Positions 17,301-25,958 of a DNA stretch of 64,000 bases are shown here, piece by piece; position 1 is the first letter of the stretch, and the number at the start of each line of letters is the position of its first letter. Origin of the DNA: an uncultured Paracoccaceae bacterium (GTDB lineage: Bacteria > Pseudomonadota > Alphaproteobacteria > Rhodobacterales > Rhodobacteraceae); assembly GCA_958439195.1 (NCBI GenBank), contig OY288152.1, forward strand, positions 44,128 through 108,127. The letters are read 5' to 3'. The notes beneath the pieces are model-generated. The model was given only the letters and a program-made list of their open reading frames with translations. It did no database searches and was not told the origin of the DNA. The translations under genes and the position numbers were made by a program.

Positions 17301-19772
17301 TCAAACCGGCTGGTGGCGATGCAGGCGGTTGAGGTGGCAGAGGGCGAGAACATCATCGACTTGGCCGTAACCGATGATTGGGGCGCGGGCGTTTACGTCA
17401 CCGCATCGGTCCTGCGGCCGATGGATGTGGCGGCGGGGCGCAATCCAGCGCGGGCTATGGGTTTGGCACATGCTGGGGTTGATCCGGGGGCGCGGGCGTT
17501 GACCACAACAGTGGAGGTTGCGTCAGAGGCCGATCCGCGCGGGGCGTTGCCGGTGGCGGTGAAGGTGGATGGGGTGGCGGCGGGCGAGAAAGCCTATGTT
17601 ACCATCGCGGCGGTGGATCAGGGCATCCTGAACCTGACCGCCTATACCCCGCCCGATCCACAGGGCCATTACTTTGGCCAGCGCAAACTGGGGGTGGGTA
17701 TCCGCGATATATACGGTCGATTGATTGACGGGCTGAACGGGGCCGAAGGGAACGTCCGGTCCGGCGGTGATGCGGGCGCGCAGGCGCGGCTGCAAGCCCC
17801 GCCGCCGACAGAGGAGCTGGTCGCCTATTTCACCGGGCCGGTGGAAGTGGGGGCCGATGGCTTTGCCCGCACGGAATTCACCCTGCCCGCCTTCAACGGC
17901 ACGGTAAAGGTGATGGCGGTGGCCTGGTCGAAGACCGGGGTCGGGCAGGCCAACGCCGATGTGCTGGTGCGCGATCCGGTTGTGGTGACGGCATCCCTGC
18001 CACGCTTCATGGCGCCGGGCGATGAAAGCCGGGTGTTGTTGGAGATTGTCCATGCGTCCGGCCCGTTCGGCCAGATGGGGCTGGCGGTTGATGGGCGTGG
18101 CGTGACGTTGGGCGATGTGCCTGCGACGATTGATCTGGCCGAAAAGGGCAAGCAGGTCATCGCCGTGCCAGTAACGGCGGGCGCGGAAGGCGTGCAAGAG
18201 ATTGCCGTTACTCTGACCACACCGGATGGCAAGCGGCTTGCCAAGACGCTCGCCCTGCCGGTGCAGCGGGGCGACCCAGGGGTGGTGAAGGTGTCGCGCT
18301 TTGATCTGGCGGCGGGGCAGAGTTTTGCTTTCGATGATGCCGTTCTGGCGGGCTATGCGCCGGGTGCGCGGGCGACGCTGGCTATCGGCCCGCTTGCGCG
18401 TCTGAACGCGCCGGGGCTGCTGGCGGCGCTGGACCGTTATCCCTATGGCTGCACGGAACAGATGACATCAAAGGCGATGCCATTGCTGTATTTCGATCAG
18501 GTGGCGCAGGCGATGGACCTGCCCTGGTCGGATGATGTGCGCGGTCGCGTGGAGGAAGCGGTGGCCGAGATCCTGACCAATCAGGGCAGCGAAGGCGGCT
18601 TTGGGCTGTGGGGGCCGGGGTCCGGTGATCTGTGGCTGGATGCCTATGTGACCGACTTCCTGTCCCGCGCCAAGGCAAGGGGGTTTGATGTGCCAGACAA
18701 GGCCATGCGGATGGCCTTGGACAACCTGCGCAATCAGGTGAACTTTGCCCCCGATTTCGATTTCGGGGGTGAGGCGCTGGCCTATTCGCTGATGGTTCTT
18801 GCGCGTGAGGGCGCGGCAGCGATTGGCGATCTGCGGTACTATGCCGACGTCAAGGGCGATGCCTTTGCCACGCCCACGGCGATGGCGCAGCTGGGCGCGG
18901 CGCTGGCCGCCTATGGCGAACAGGCGCGGGCGGATGCGATGTTCGCGCGGGCGGGTGCCCTGTTGCAGGCAGCAGCGGTTGAGACAGAGCAGGTCTTCCG
19001 CGCCGATTACGGGACCACCTACCGCGATGCGGCTGCCGTTCTGACATTGGCGGTGGAGGCAGGATCAAATGCCGTGGACCGCGAGGCGCTGACAGACCGG
19101 ATTGCCACATCGGGGCCGCTGTCGACGCAGGAAACGAATTGGGCGCTGCTGGCGGCCAATGCGCTGATCGACGCGCCGGATGCGGGGGGGATCACGATTG
19201 ATGGTGCGCCCGCCGAAGGGCCGCTGGTGCAGATGCGGGCGCTGGGGGCGGCCCCGCTGGCGGTGGCCAATGGCGGGGCGGATACCACGCTGACGGTGAC
19301 GACGTTCGGCGTGCCAGAGGTGGCGGAACCTGCCTCGGGCAACGGCTATGCGATTGCGCGGCGATATCTGGCGATGGATGGCAGCGCGATGGATCCGGCA
19401 TCCGTGGCCACCGGCACGCGGATGATCGCGGTGCTGGAGGTGACGCCCTTTGCGCGCGGGGAGGCGCGGCTGATGGTGGCCGATCCGCTGCCTGCGGGGT
19501 TCGAGATCGACAATCCCAACCTGATGAGCGGGGGCAATCTGCCCGCGCTTGAGGGGTTGGATGTGCTTGATGTGGTGGCCCATGCCGAATACCGGCAGGA
19601 TCGTTTCCTTGCCGCAGTGGACCGGATGGACAATCAGCCTTTCCGGCTTGCCTATATCGTGCGGGCCGTGTCGCCGGGGGTGTTCCACCACCCTGCCCCA
19701 TCGGTAGAAGATATGTATCGCCCCGATTTCCGGGCGGTGGGGGAAACCGGCCGGGTCGTTGTGACGGAGTGA
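14367..19772 (+). CDS. bacterial alpha-2-macroglobulin with N-terminal PAN domain
   Basis: An 1801-residue exported protein of the YfhM type. The signal peptide (IHALLIAALISCSALPSLAQ) ends near residue 22. An N-terminal PAN/Apple-like domain (about 25-100) holds four cysteines (SCERACLANASCEALTF, GSCFLK). Macroglobulin domains and an MG2-like segment follow. The thioester motif is present as YPYGCTEQMTSKA, with Cys and Gln in CTEQ, followed by an alpha-toroid with repeated helices. Such proteins trap foreign proteases in the periplasm. The next gene, 4 bp downstream, is pbpC, the usual partner, which suggests protection plus repair of the envelope. An alternative lipobox at LISC is less likely than type I cleavage. 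Confidence 0.94.
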   Translation: MRIHALLIAALISCSALPSLAQDLVPPKRLVLSQDTDLPGGDIASAFDTTLESCERACLANASCEALTFNTRNGSCFLKAGPGEGVPYAGAISGLVRTAADGAAERARLRRDEIGFVQDWEIGSVTQQAAGLARDHMTGDWAEGDLRDAALDAEMAGDFDTASRFLGAAINLTDAAADWADYARLLFAAGEAEGPNQRSYRERSYYAAVNAYLRAEDGGQRHTILVQMGQALERMDRGSDTVRALRLAQSVQTRDDTAAYLADAAGKYGFRIVENRVEADSARPRICATFSEDLAGKGVDYASFVQLDEPGLTVSAQFRDICVEGLTHGQRATVTFREGLPAADGQALAASVDITSYVRDRNPGVRFPGRAYVLPKTGAAALPVETVNTDALNLTLYRVTDRNLIRAFQNGYLSAPMAEWQEFDFASQTGTEVWTGTATVGMEVNRDVTTRLPMEEALAGQPAGVYALRAAVPGEQPWEIPAGWQWFAVSDLGMTTLSGVDGLHVFVRSLGSAAPKAGVVVDLVSNGNEVLGQATTDAQGYARLDAGLTQGVSGAAPALVVAREGEVDLAFLSLTDPEFDLSDRGVEGREAAPPVDVFLTTDRGAYRAGETVYATALARDSRAAAVEGLPLTAVVKRPDGVEHARMSVSDWGGGYVFSQQILGSAPRGVWRMEVLADVEAPPLAATTFLVEDFLPERVDFDVTVPDGLRPGAMAELGVEARYLFGAPGADLAVEGEVTLRAAETLAGWEGYRFGRHDAPFDAVMQGVDPARTDAAGLATVAVMLPDAAETDRPLEARIALRVAEGSGRPVERVTTVPLAPAAPLIGVRPMFDGVVAENGEARFTLAGVGQDGAAAPMQARWELVRVETTYQWYQSFGNWMWEPVTRRERVAEGAVALDAPTEIAVPVRWGEYELSVTQDGGTAATSVPFAAGWFAAADAASTPDTLELSLDKTDYAAGDVAKLRIVPRFAGTALVMVLSNRLVAMQAVEVAEGENIIDLAVTDDWGAGVYVTASVLRPMDVAAGRNPARAMGLAHAGVDPGARALTTTVEVASEADPRGALPVAVKVDGVAAGEKAYVTIAAVDQGILNLTAYTPPDPQGHYFGQRKLGVGIRDIYGRLIDGLNGAEGNVRSGGDAGAQARLQAPPPTEELVAYFTGPVEVGADGFARTEFTLPAFNGTVKVMAVAWSKTGVGQANADVLVRDPVVVTASLPRFMAPGDESRVLLEIVHASGPFGQMGLAVDGRGVTLGDVPATIDLAEKGKQVIAVPVTAGAEGVQEIAVTLTTPDGKRLAKTLALPVQRGDPGVVKVSRFDLAAGQSFAFDDAVLAGYAPGARATLAIGPLARLNAPGLLAALDRYPYGCTEQMTSKAMPLLYFDQVAQAMDLPWSDDVRGRVEEAVAEILTNQGSEGGFGLWGPGSGDLWLDAYVTDFLSRAKARGFDVPDKAMRMALDNLRNQVNFAPDFDFGGEALAYSLMVLAREGAAAIGDLRYYADVKGDAFATPTAMAQLGAALAAYGEQARADAMFARAGALLQAAAVETEQVFRADYGTTYRDAAAVLTLAVEAGSNAVDREALTDRIATSGPLSTQETNWALLAANALIDAPDAGGITIDGAPAEGPLVQMRALGAAPLAVANGGADTTLTVTTFGVPEVAEPASGNGYAIARRYLAMDGSAMDPASVATGTRMIAVLEVTPFARGEARLMVADPLPAGFEIDNPNLMSGGNLPALEGLDVLDVVAHAEYRQDRFLAAVDRMDNQPFRLAYIVRAVSPGVFHHPAPSVEDMYRPDFRAVGETGRVVVTE

Positions 19773-19776
19773 TCCC

Positions 19777-21819
19777 GTGACCTTGGCACGCGGCATCTTT
19801 GGGCTGGCGGCGGGGCTGTTTCTGGCGGCGCTCGCCCGCGACAGATTTGACGATTGGGTGGCGGCAACGGTATTGCCGCCATTGGTGCCGGAAACGTCTG
19901 TGCTGGTCGAGGATCGGGATGGCGATTTGCTGCGCGCCTATACGGTGGCCGATGGGCGGTGGCGGCTGACGCTGTCGCCCGATGCGGCGGATGATACCTT
20001 CCTTGCCATGCTGATCGCCTATGAGGATGGGCGGTTCATGGATCATGTCGGGGTGGACGCACAGGCAATGGCGCGGGCCGTGGCGCAGGCGGTATGGAAT
20101 GGCGGGGTGGTGTCTGGCGGGTCTACCCTGACGATGCAAGTGGCGCGGCTGTTAGAGGAAAGCGGGACTGGGCGGATTGAGGGCAAACTGCGGCAGATGC
20201 GGGTGGCGCTGGCGCTGGAACGGCGGCTGACCAAGGCGCAGATTCTTGGCCTGTATCTGCAACTGGCCCCTTATGGCGGGAATATCGAAGGGCTGCGCGC
20301 CGCGACACTGGCCTATTTCGGCAAGGAACCCTGGCGGTTGACGGTGGCAGAGGCAGCCTTGTTGGTGGCCATTCCGCAAAGCCCCGAAAGCCGCAGGCCG
20401 GATCGCCACCCGGATCGTGCGGCGGATGCGCGGGATCGGGTGTTGGCGCGGGCGGTGGCCAAGGGGATCATCGACGCCGATCAGGCGCAGGCAGCGCGGC
20501 GCGAGGCGGTGCCGGTGGCGCGAAGGGTGGTTCCCGCCATAGCGCCACATCTGGCCGATCGGGCGCGGACGGATGCGCCGGGGGCGGCGGTTCATCGGCT
20601 GACCATCGACCGGGGCCTGCAACTGGCGCTGGAGGGATTGGCGGCGGAAACCGTGCAGCATCAGGGCGACCGGTTGCAGGTGGCGATGGTGGTGGCGGAT
20701 CATGCGACGGGGGAAATACTTGCCTCGGTCGGGTCGGCGGCGTTTCGGGCGGATGCGCGGCAGGGGTTCGTGGACATGACGCAGGCTCTGCGGTCGCCAG
20801 GATCGACGCTGAAGCCGCTGGTCTATGCGCTGGCGTTTGATGAGGGGCTGGCCCATCCCGAAACGATGATGGAGGATCGGCCCACGCGGTTCGGCACCTA
20901 TGCGCCGCAGAACTTTGACCGGCAGTATCGCGGCACGGTGCGGGTTCGGCAGGCGTTGCAGATGTCGTTGAACATTCCGGTGGTCCAACTGACCGAAGCG
21001 TTGGGCCCGGCGCGGTTGCTGGTGGCGATGGATCAGGCGCGGATGGGCTATCGCTTGCCAGAGGGCCAGCCGGGGCTGGCCATCGCGCTGGGTGGGATCG
21101 GGGTCAGCTTGCAGGATATGGTGCAGCTTTATGCAGCGCTGGCGCGGGGCGGGGTGGCCCTGCCCCTGCGCTGGCGGATGGATGGCAACAGCGATGAAGG
21201 TGCGCGGATTGTGTCCAGAGTGGCGGCTTGGCAGGTGGGCGATATTCTGGGCGGGCTGGCGCCGCCGCCGGGGGCGCCTGAAAACCGTTTGGCCTATAAG
21301 ACCGGCACCAGCTATGGGCACCGCGACGCCTGGGCCATCGGGTTTGACGGGCGGCATGTCGTGGGGGTCTGGCTGGGCCGTGCGGATGGCACGCCGGTGC
21401 CGGGGGTGTTTGGCGCAGACCTAGCCGCCCCGGTGCTGTTTCAGGCCTTTGCCCGGTTAAAGCCCGCGCTGGCCCCGCAGCCCCCTGCCCCGCCGGAAAC
21501 ATTGCTGGTGGCCAATGCCCAACTGCCGCAACCGCTGCAACGGTTCCGATCGCGCAGCGCGGCCCTTGCGGTGGCACAGGACGCGCCCGCCGTTGCCTTC
21601 CCCCCAGACGGGGCCGAGGTGGAGCGGCTACCCGAAGGTGTGCTGGTGCGGGTGGAGGGGGGGACCGCCCCTTTCACATGGCTGGCGGATGGCAGGCCCA
21701 TGCTGACGGCAGAGCGCAGCCGCGCGGTGGTGCTGCCGTTGGACGGGCTGGGGTTTCGCACCCTTTCAGTGATTGATGCCAAGGGGCGGTCGGCCCGGAC
21801 ACGGATCAGGTTGCGCTAG
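19777..21819 (+). CDS. pbpC: penicillin-binding protein 1C, bifunctional glycosyltransferase/transpeptidase
   Basis: A 680-residue class A PBP. An N-terminal hydrophobic anchor (GIFGLAAGLFLAALARD) precedes a GT51 domain with AYEDGRFMDHVGVD (catalytic Glu) and SGGSTLTMQVARLL. The transpeptidase carries SPGSTLKPLVYAL (Ser nucleophile in STLK), SLN (QMSLNIPVV) and KTGTSYGHRDAWAIGF. A C-terminal PBP1C-type beta domain (about 600-680) includes FPPDGAEVERLPEG. The GTG start at 19777 lies 4 bp after the macroglobulin stop, so the two genes are coupled. The role is peptidoglycan synthesis, thought to be repair-related in this pairing. Confidence 0.95.
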   Translation: MTLARGIFGLAAGLFLAALARDRFDDWVAATVLPPLVPETSVLVEDRDGDLLRAYTVADGRWRLTLSPDAADDTFLAMLIAYEDGRFMDHVGVDAQAMARAVAQAVWNGGVVSGGSTLTMQVARLLEESGTGRIEGKLRQMRVALALERRLTKAQILGLYLQLAPYGGNIEGLRAATLAYFGKEPWRLTVAEAALLVAIPQSPESRRPDRHPDRAADARDRVLARAVAKGIIDADQAQAARREAVPVARRVVPAIAPHLADRARTDAPGAAVHRLTIDRGLQLALEGLAAETVQHQGDRLQVAMVVADHATGEILASVGSAAFRADARQGFVDMTQALRSPGSTLKPLVYALAFDEGLAHPETMMEDRPTRFGTYAPQNFDRQYRGTVRVRQALQMSLNIPVVQLTEALGPARLLVAMDQARMGYRLPEGQPGLAIALGGIGVSLQDMVQLYAALARGGVALPLRWRMDGNSDEGARIVSRVAAWQVGDILGGLAPPPGAPENRLAYKTGTSYGHRDAWAIGFDGRHVVGVWLGRADGTPVPGVFGADLAAPVLFQAFARLKPALAPQPPAPPETLLVANAQLPQPLQRFRSRSAALAVAQDAPAVAFPPDGAEVERLPEGVLVRVEGGTAPFTWLADGRPMLTAERSRAVVLPLDGLGFRTLSVIDAKGRSARTRIRLR

Positions 21820-21821
21820 GG

Positions 21822-22982
21822 TTACACCCGTTCGATGGCAAGGCTGATGCCCTGCCCGCCGCCGATGCACATGGTGACAAGAGCGGTGGTCTTGTCCATG
21901 CGTTCCAACGCATGCAGCGCCTTGACCACAAGGATTGCACCTGTTGCCCCGACCGGGTGGCCAAGGGCAATGGCGCCACCTGCCGGGTTTACCTTTGCCG
22001 GATCAAGGCCCAGCGCGCGGTTGACGGCAATGGCTTGGGCGGCGAAAGCCTCATTGGATTCGACAAGGTCAAACTCCTGCGGCGTCATGCCAAGTTTGGC
22101 GCACAGCGCCTGCGTGGCGGGGATCGGGCCAAGGCCCATGACACGCGGATCGACGCCCGCGACCGCATAACCAAGGATGCGGGCGCGGGCACCATCGCGC
22201 TTGCCGCGCGACAGGATCAAGGCGGCGGCACCATCGTTGATGCCGCTGGCATTGCCTGCGGTCACGGTGCCGTCCTTCTGGAACACGGGCTTGAGCGAGG
22301 CGAGCGCGTCTGGGGTAGTGTCCTTGGGGTGTTCGTCACGGTCGAACTGGATCGGGCCTTTGCGCGAGGCAACCTCGACCGGGGTGATTTCGTCCTTGAA
22401 CCACCCTTCGGCAATGGCGCGGGCGGCGCGGTGCTGGCTTTCCAGCGCAAAGGCATCCTGATCGGCGCGGGTGATGCCATGCGCGGCGGCAACGTTTTCC
22501 GCCGTCACGCCCATATGGCCCGTGCCAAAGGGACAGGTCAGCGCGCCGGTCATCATGTCGATGGCGCGGGTATCGCCCATCTTCTGGCCAAAGCGGGCGA
22601 CAGGCAGGGTATGCGGCGAACGGCTCATGCATTCCGCGCCGCCGACAAGGGCGGTGTCCGCATCCCCTGCCAGCAGGGCCTGCACGCCTGACACCACCGC
22701 CTGAACGCCAGACCCGCAAAGGCGGTTGACGTTCATCGCAGGCACGGTTTCAGGCACCCCCGCCTGCATGGACGCGACGCGCGATAAATACATGTCGCGT
22801 GGTTCAGTGTTGATCACATGTCCAAAAACCGTGGTGCCGATCGCCGCGCCGTCCATTCCGGCGCGGGTCAGGGCGGCCTTGGCGGCGGTGGTGGCAAGGT
22901 CGATGGGTGGCATGGCTGCCAGCGCGCCACCAAAGCTGCCGATGGCGGTGCGGGCACCAGAGAGGATGAAGATGTCGGTCAT
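21822..22982 (-). CDS. acetyl-CoA C-acyltransferase (beta-ketothiolase)
   Basis: A 386-residue thiolase. The acylated Cys is in NRLCGSGVQAVVSGVQ, the catalytic His in GGAIALGHPVGATGA, and the second Cys in MCIGGGQGISL. The insert ECMSRSPHTLP is typical of biosynthetic and degradative thiolases of the AtoB/BktB group. It may serve beta-oxidation, acetoacetyl-CoA formation or polyhydroxyalkanoate supply; no phaB or other pathway gene is adjacent, so the direction is undecided. It is convergent with pbpC (2 bp between stops) and divergent from an MFS gene. Confidence 0.93.
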   Translation of the reverse strand: MTDIFILSGARTAIGSFGGALAAMPPIDLATTAAKAALTRAGMDGAAIGTTVFGHVINTEPRDMYLSRVASMQAGVPETVPAMNVNRLCGSGVQAVVSGVQALLAGDADTALVGGAECMSRSPHTLPVARFGQKMGDTRAIDMMTGALTCPFGTGHMGVTAENVAAAHGITRADQDAFALESQHRAARAIAEGWFKDEITPVEVASRKGPIQFDRDEHPKDTTPDALASLKPVFQKDGTVTAGNASGINDGAAALILSRGKRDGARARILGYAVAGVDPRVMGLGPIPATQALCAKLGMTPQEFDLVESNEAFAAQAIAVNRALGLDPAKVNPAGGAIALGHPVGATGAILVVKALHALERMDKTTALVTMCIGGGQGISLAIERV

Positions 22983-23128
22983 GGGACGCTCCTGCTTTGG
23001 GGCAAAGTGGCATGTGACAGGGTATTTGTGCAGCGGTGACGTAGCGTCGGGAATGGCTTCGGTGTGATGTTGACAGTTTCGCCCCGGCAGAGGACACCCA
23101 CCAGAGATTTTATTTCCGCGAGAGCAAA

Positions 23129-24247
23129 TTGAACGCCCTTATCCGCACCCATGCCGCGCTGCTTTTTGCCGGGGTTACGACATTTGTGCTGATGGGGGCC
23201 GGGCAGGCGTTGTATGGCCCCGCCCTGCCCGCTTTTGCGCGGGAATTCGGGCTGACAGTGGCGCAAGCCGGGTGGTTGATTTCGGCGCTGTGGATCGGGT
23301 CGGCAGTGGGTGTCGCGCTGATGTTCTTTCGCGGACGCAACGTGACGCCGCGCCATGCGCTGGGCGCGATGGTGGTGGGGTCGGCGCTGATTGCGGCAGG
23401 GATCGGCTGGGTGCCCACGCTGATGGGATCGGTGATCTTTGGCACCGGCTACGGGATTTCGACGGTGGTGTTCAATCCGCGTGTCCTGCGCGCCTTTGGC
23501 GTGAAGGGGCCGTCGATGGTCAGCCTGTTGAACGCGATGTTCGCGGTGGGGGCAATTGCATCGCCGTTGATCTTTGTGGCGCTGGGGTCTGACCCGCATC
23601 TGGCCTTTGCCATCGTGGCGGGGCTGTGTGCGGTGATCTGGCTGGCGGCGGGAACGTCAGGGCGCAGGGAAGAGACAACGGTGGCGGCCGCATCGAAACC
23701 CTATCGGTTTCGGCCTGGCCTCTTGTGCTTTGGGGTGGTGTGTATTGGCGTCGAGGCCTGCCTGATCGGGCTTGGACCTACGGCGCTTGTCGCAGCGGGG
23801 GCCAGCGAAGAGACCGCGGCGCGGGCGCTTTCGGGGTTCTTTGTGGCCTTTCTGATCGCGCGCAGTGTGCTGGTCTTTACCGCCCACCTGCTGCCGGCTT
23901 TTGGCATTTATGCCTTTGCCATGATGGGTGCGGCGGTCTGTGCGGTGGCGGCCATCGTTCTGCCGCCGGTGCCGTTCTTCATCGGGATGGGGGCCTTTGT
24001 CGGGCTGTTCTTTCCGGGGTTCTTTGTCACCGCATCGCGGCTGATGGGGGATGACATCAAGGTCACGCCGACGATCATCGCGGCGGGCCTGGTGGGCGGG
24101 ATTTCATCGCCCGTGCTGCTGGGGATGCTGTTGGTGGGGATGGGCGAGCGGGGGTTCTTTCAGGTGATCGCCCTGGTCACGGTGATCGTGGCCGTGATTT
24201 CCGTTGTCCAGTTGCGCCGCATCAATGCCGAAGCGGCGCAGGCCTGA
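23129..24247 (+). CDS. MFS transporter of unknown substrate
   Basis: A 372-residue protein with 11-12 hydrophobic segments. The first two segments read ALLFAGVTTFVLMGAGQAL and WLISALWIGSAVGVALMFF, and FGTGYGISTVVFNPRVLRAF is a further MFS-like loop. It is shorter than most MFS carriers (400 or more). The TTG at 23129 is the only start that keeps the first helix intact, and the preceding AGAGCAA is a poor SD, so the start is uncertain. It stands alone, between a divergent thiolase and a convergent DUF2585 gene. Confidence 0.8.
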   Translation: MNALIRTHAALLFAGVTTFVLMGAGQALYGPALPAFAREFGLTVAQAGWLISALWIGSAVGVALMFFRGRNVTPRHALGAMVVGSALIAAGIGWVPTLMGSVIFGTGYGISTVVFNPRVLRAFGVKGPSMVSLLNAMFAVGAIASPLIFVALGSDPHLAFAIVAGLCAVIWLAAGTSGRREETTVAAASKPYRFRPGLLCFGVVCIGVEACLIGLGPTALVAAGASEETAARALSGFFVAFLIARSVLVFTAHLLPAFGIYAFAMMGAAVCAVAAIVLPPVPFFIGMGAFVGLFFPGFFVTASRLMGDDIKVTPTIIAAGLVGGISSPVLLGMLLVGMGERGFFQVIALVTVIVAVISVVQLRRINAEAAQA

Positions 24248-24250
24248 TCA

Positions 24251-24811
24251 TCAACCCGCCTGCCACGCCTTTACCGCATCCAGCGGATAAAGCAGCATCA
24301 GGATGTTCAGCGCCAGCCCATCCCGGATCAGCCAGATGGTGGCCACCTCGAACAGCACGATCAGCGCGACAGTAGCCCAGACAGGCAGGATGCGGGCAAG
24401 GAAGAAACCGGCGACCATTGCAAGAATGTCGGCCACGGCGTTGACCACGCTGTCGCCATAGTAATCAAGCGAGATGGTGACCGACCGATAGCGTTCGATG
24501 ATGGCGTCTGAGTTTTCGACGATTTCCCAGACCGCCTCGATCACCGTGGCGATGGTCAGCCGCCAGCCAAATGACAGGCGGCGCGCGACCAGCCACAACA
24601 GGCCATAGAACAGCAGGCCGTGAATGATGTGGGATGGCGTATACCAATCGGTTAGATGCTGCGAGCTTTCGGAGCTCATCGTCTGGCCGTGCCAAAGTTT
24701 CACATAGCCGCATTCGCAGATCGGCACCCGGCCAACATACAGCAACCAGGCGGCCGTCAGCGCAATGATCGCAAGGGTGACGAGATGGGGAAAACGGTCG
24801 CTTCTGGTCAT
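24251..24811 (-). CDS. DUF2585 (UPF0314) membrane protein
   Basis: A 186-residue protein with four or five hydrophobic segments. Characteristic stretches are CECGYVKLWHGQTMSSESSQ, followed by HLTDWYTPSHIIHGLLFYGL, and ERYRSVTISLDYYGDSVVNA, which define this alphaproteobacterial family of unknown function. The His-rich periplasm-facing loop (SQHLTDWYTPSHIIHG) is conserved in relatives. ATG 24811 (MTRSDRFPHLV) is chosen; the open frame to 24937 adds a charged non-family leader. Convergent stops lie 3 bp from the MFS gene. Confidence 0.87.
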   Translation of the reverse strand: MTRSDRFPHLVTLAIIALTAAWLLYVGRVPICECGYVKLWHGQTMSSESSQHLTDWYTPSHIIHGLLFYGLLWLVARRLSFGWRLTIATVIEAVWEIVENSDAIIERYRSVTISLDYYGDSVVNAVADILAMVAGFFLARILPVWATVALIVLFEVATIWLIRDGLALNILMLLYPLDAVKAWQAG

Positions 24812-24904
24812 GCTGCGGTCCTGATGTGCCCTGAGCGCAGAGGATCGGAAATCATCCGGTCTGTCACCCCTGTTCCTGCACGGGCGCTGTGCTATTTGCA
24901 GTGA

Positions 24905-25111
24905 ATGAGCAAGTATGGACCGACCCGCGGCGAACATCTGTTCCGGCTGATCTTTTCGATCTTTGGGCTGGGCTGCATCGGCGTTTTATTCGCCGTTCAA
25001 GGTATCCCGCGCGGGCCGGGGCTGGTGGAGGTGGTGGGCATCGCCGCCGCGTTCTTTGGCGGGACATTCATCCTGTCGGCACGGGCATTGTTGCGCCGCG
25101 ATCAGGGATGA
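24905..25111 (+). CDS. small two-helix membrane protein, hypothetical
   Basis: A 68-residue protein with two predicted transmembrane helices (LIFSIFGLGCIGVLFAV and VEVVGIAAAFFGGTFILSA) and a basic C terminus (RALLRRDQG). I do not recognise a family. Coding is supported by a consistent hydrophobic/charged layout and by its fit between neighbours. It is divergent from the DUF2585 gene and overlaps the 3' end of the convergent phosphatase gene by 10 bp. The ribosome-binding site before ATG 24905 is weak. Confidence 0.65.
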   Translation: MSKYGPTRGEHLFRLIFSIFGLGCIGVLFAVQGIPRGPGLVEVVGIAAAFFGGTFILSARALLRRDQG

Positions 25112-25836
25112 AGCGGGCGGCGGCCCTGATCCGTCAGCAACCAGACATCGCGGCCTTCGATCACAACTGCGGTCAGCGGGCCACCATAGGCGGCGGAACT
25201 GTCGATATTCAAGCGGTTGCCGTAATGGGTGGGCACGTCCAGCGCGGTATGCCCATGCACCACCAGAAAGCCATGATCGCGCGGATCATCCAGAAACCCG
25301 GCCCTGATCCAGACCAGATCGGTTTCCACCTGCCGGGGCATCGGGATGCCAGGGCGGATACCGGCATGAACATAGACCACTTCGCCGCGTTGCAGCCAGG
25401 TTGGGCGGGATTGCAGGAAATCGCGGTGTGATTGGGGAACGGCCTCCACCGCCTCGGCATGGACGGGGGCAAGGGGGCGGTCGGCGGCGTTCCTCACCCC
25501 ATAAGAGGCCAGCGTCGCCGCCCCGCCCAGGCGCGGATGCAGCCATGCCAGATCGGGGCGCAAACCTTCCTCTCGCTCCATCGGATCGTTGAGAAAGCGG
25601 GTGAACATCCGGTCATGGTTGCCCTTGAGCGTGACCCAGTTCTGCCCGGCCTGCGTGCCTTGCAGCAGGTGATCCACCACCGCCCGGCAATCCGGGCCGC
25701 GATCAACGTAATCCCCCAGATGGATGACAGGGGCATCCATGTCGCCGGTATGACGCCGGTCTTCTGCGATCAGGTCATGCGCCCGCAGAAGCAGGTCGAT
25801 ATGGCCGTGAATGTCGCCGATGGCGTAGCTGCGCAT
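25102..25836 (-). CDS. calcineurin-like serine/threonine-type metallophosphatase
   Basis: A 244-residue PPP-family phosphoesterase. The metal-binding motifs are YAIGDIHGHIDLL, LGDYVDRGPD and LKGNHDRMF, with later metal histidines in VVYVHAGIRPG and VVHGHTALD. Length and motifs fit bacterial PrpA/ApaH-like enzymes; whether it acts on phosphoproteins or diadenosine polyphosphates cannot be told. It lies 122 bp downstream of serA on the same strand, separated by a GC hairpin. Confidence 0.9.
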   Translation of the reverse strand: MRSYAIGDIHGHIDLLLRAHDLIAEDRRHTGDMDAPVIHLGDYVDRGPDCRAVVDHLLQGTQAGQNWVTLKGNHDRMFTRFLNDPMEREEGLRPDLAWLHPRLGGAATLASYGVRNAADRPLAPVHAEAVEAVPQSHRDFLQSRPTWLQRGEVVYVHAGIRPGIPMPRQVETDLVWIRAGFLDDPRDHGFLVVHGHTALDVPTHYGNRLNIDSSAAYGGPLTAVVIEGRDVWLLTDQGRRPLHP

Positions 25837-25868
25837 GGGGCCTGTCCGGATTTTGGGGCGGGTAGACC

Positions 25869-25885
25869 GGGGGTTTCACACCCCC
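25869..25885. terminator. GGGGGT-ACCCCC hairpin in a REP-like intergenic element
   Basis: A perfect 6-bp stem (25869-25874 with 25880-25885) and a 5-base loop, followed by a C/G-rich stretch and GTGGGATATTTGG. There is no T-run. Sequences of this look recur at gene ends in Rhodobacteraceae as I recall them, so it may be a dispersed element that slows polymerase or caps mRNA 3' ends. Confidence 0.4.
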
Positions 25886-25958
25886 GAACCCCCCGTGGGA
25901 TATTTGGACAACGGGGAAAGGGCAAGACCAGGCATGCCCTTCACCTTGCAGCGCAAGA

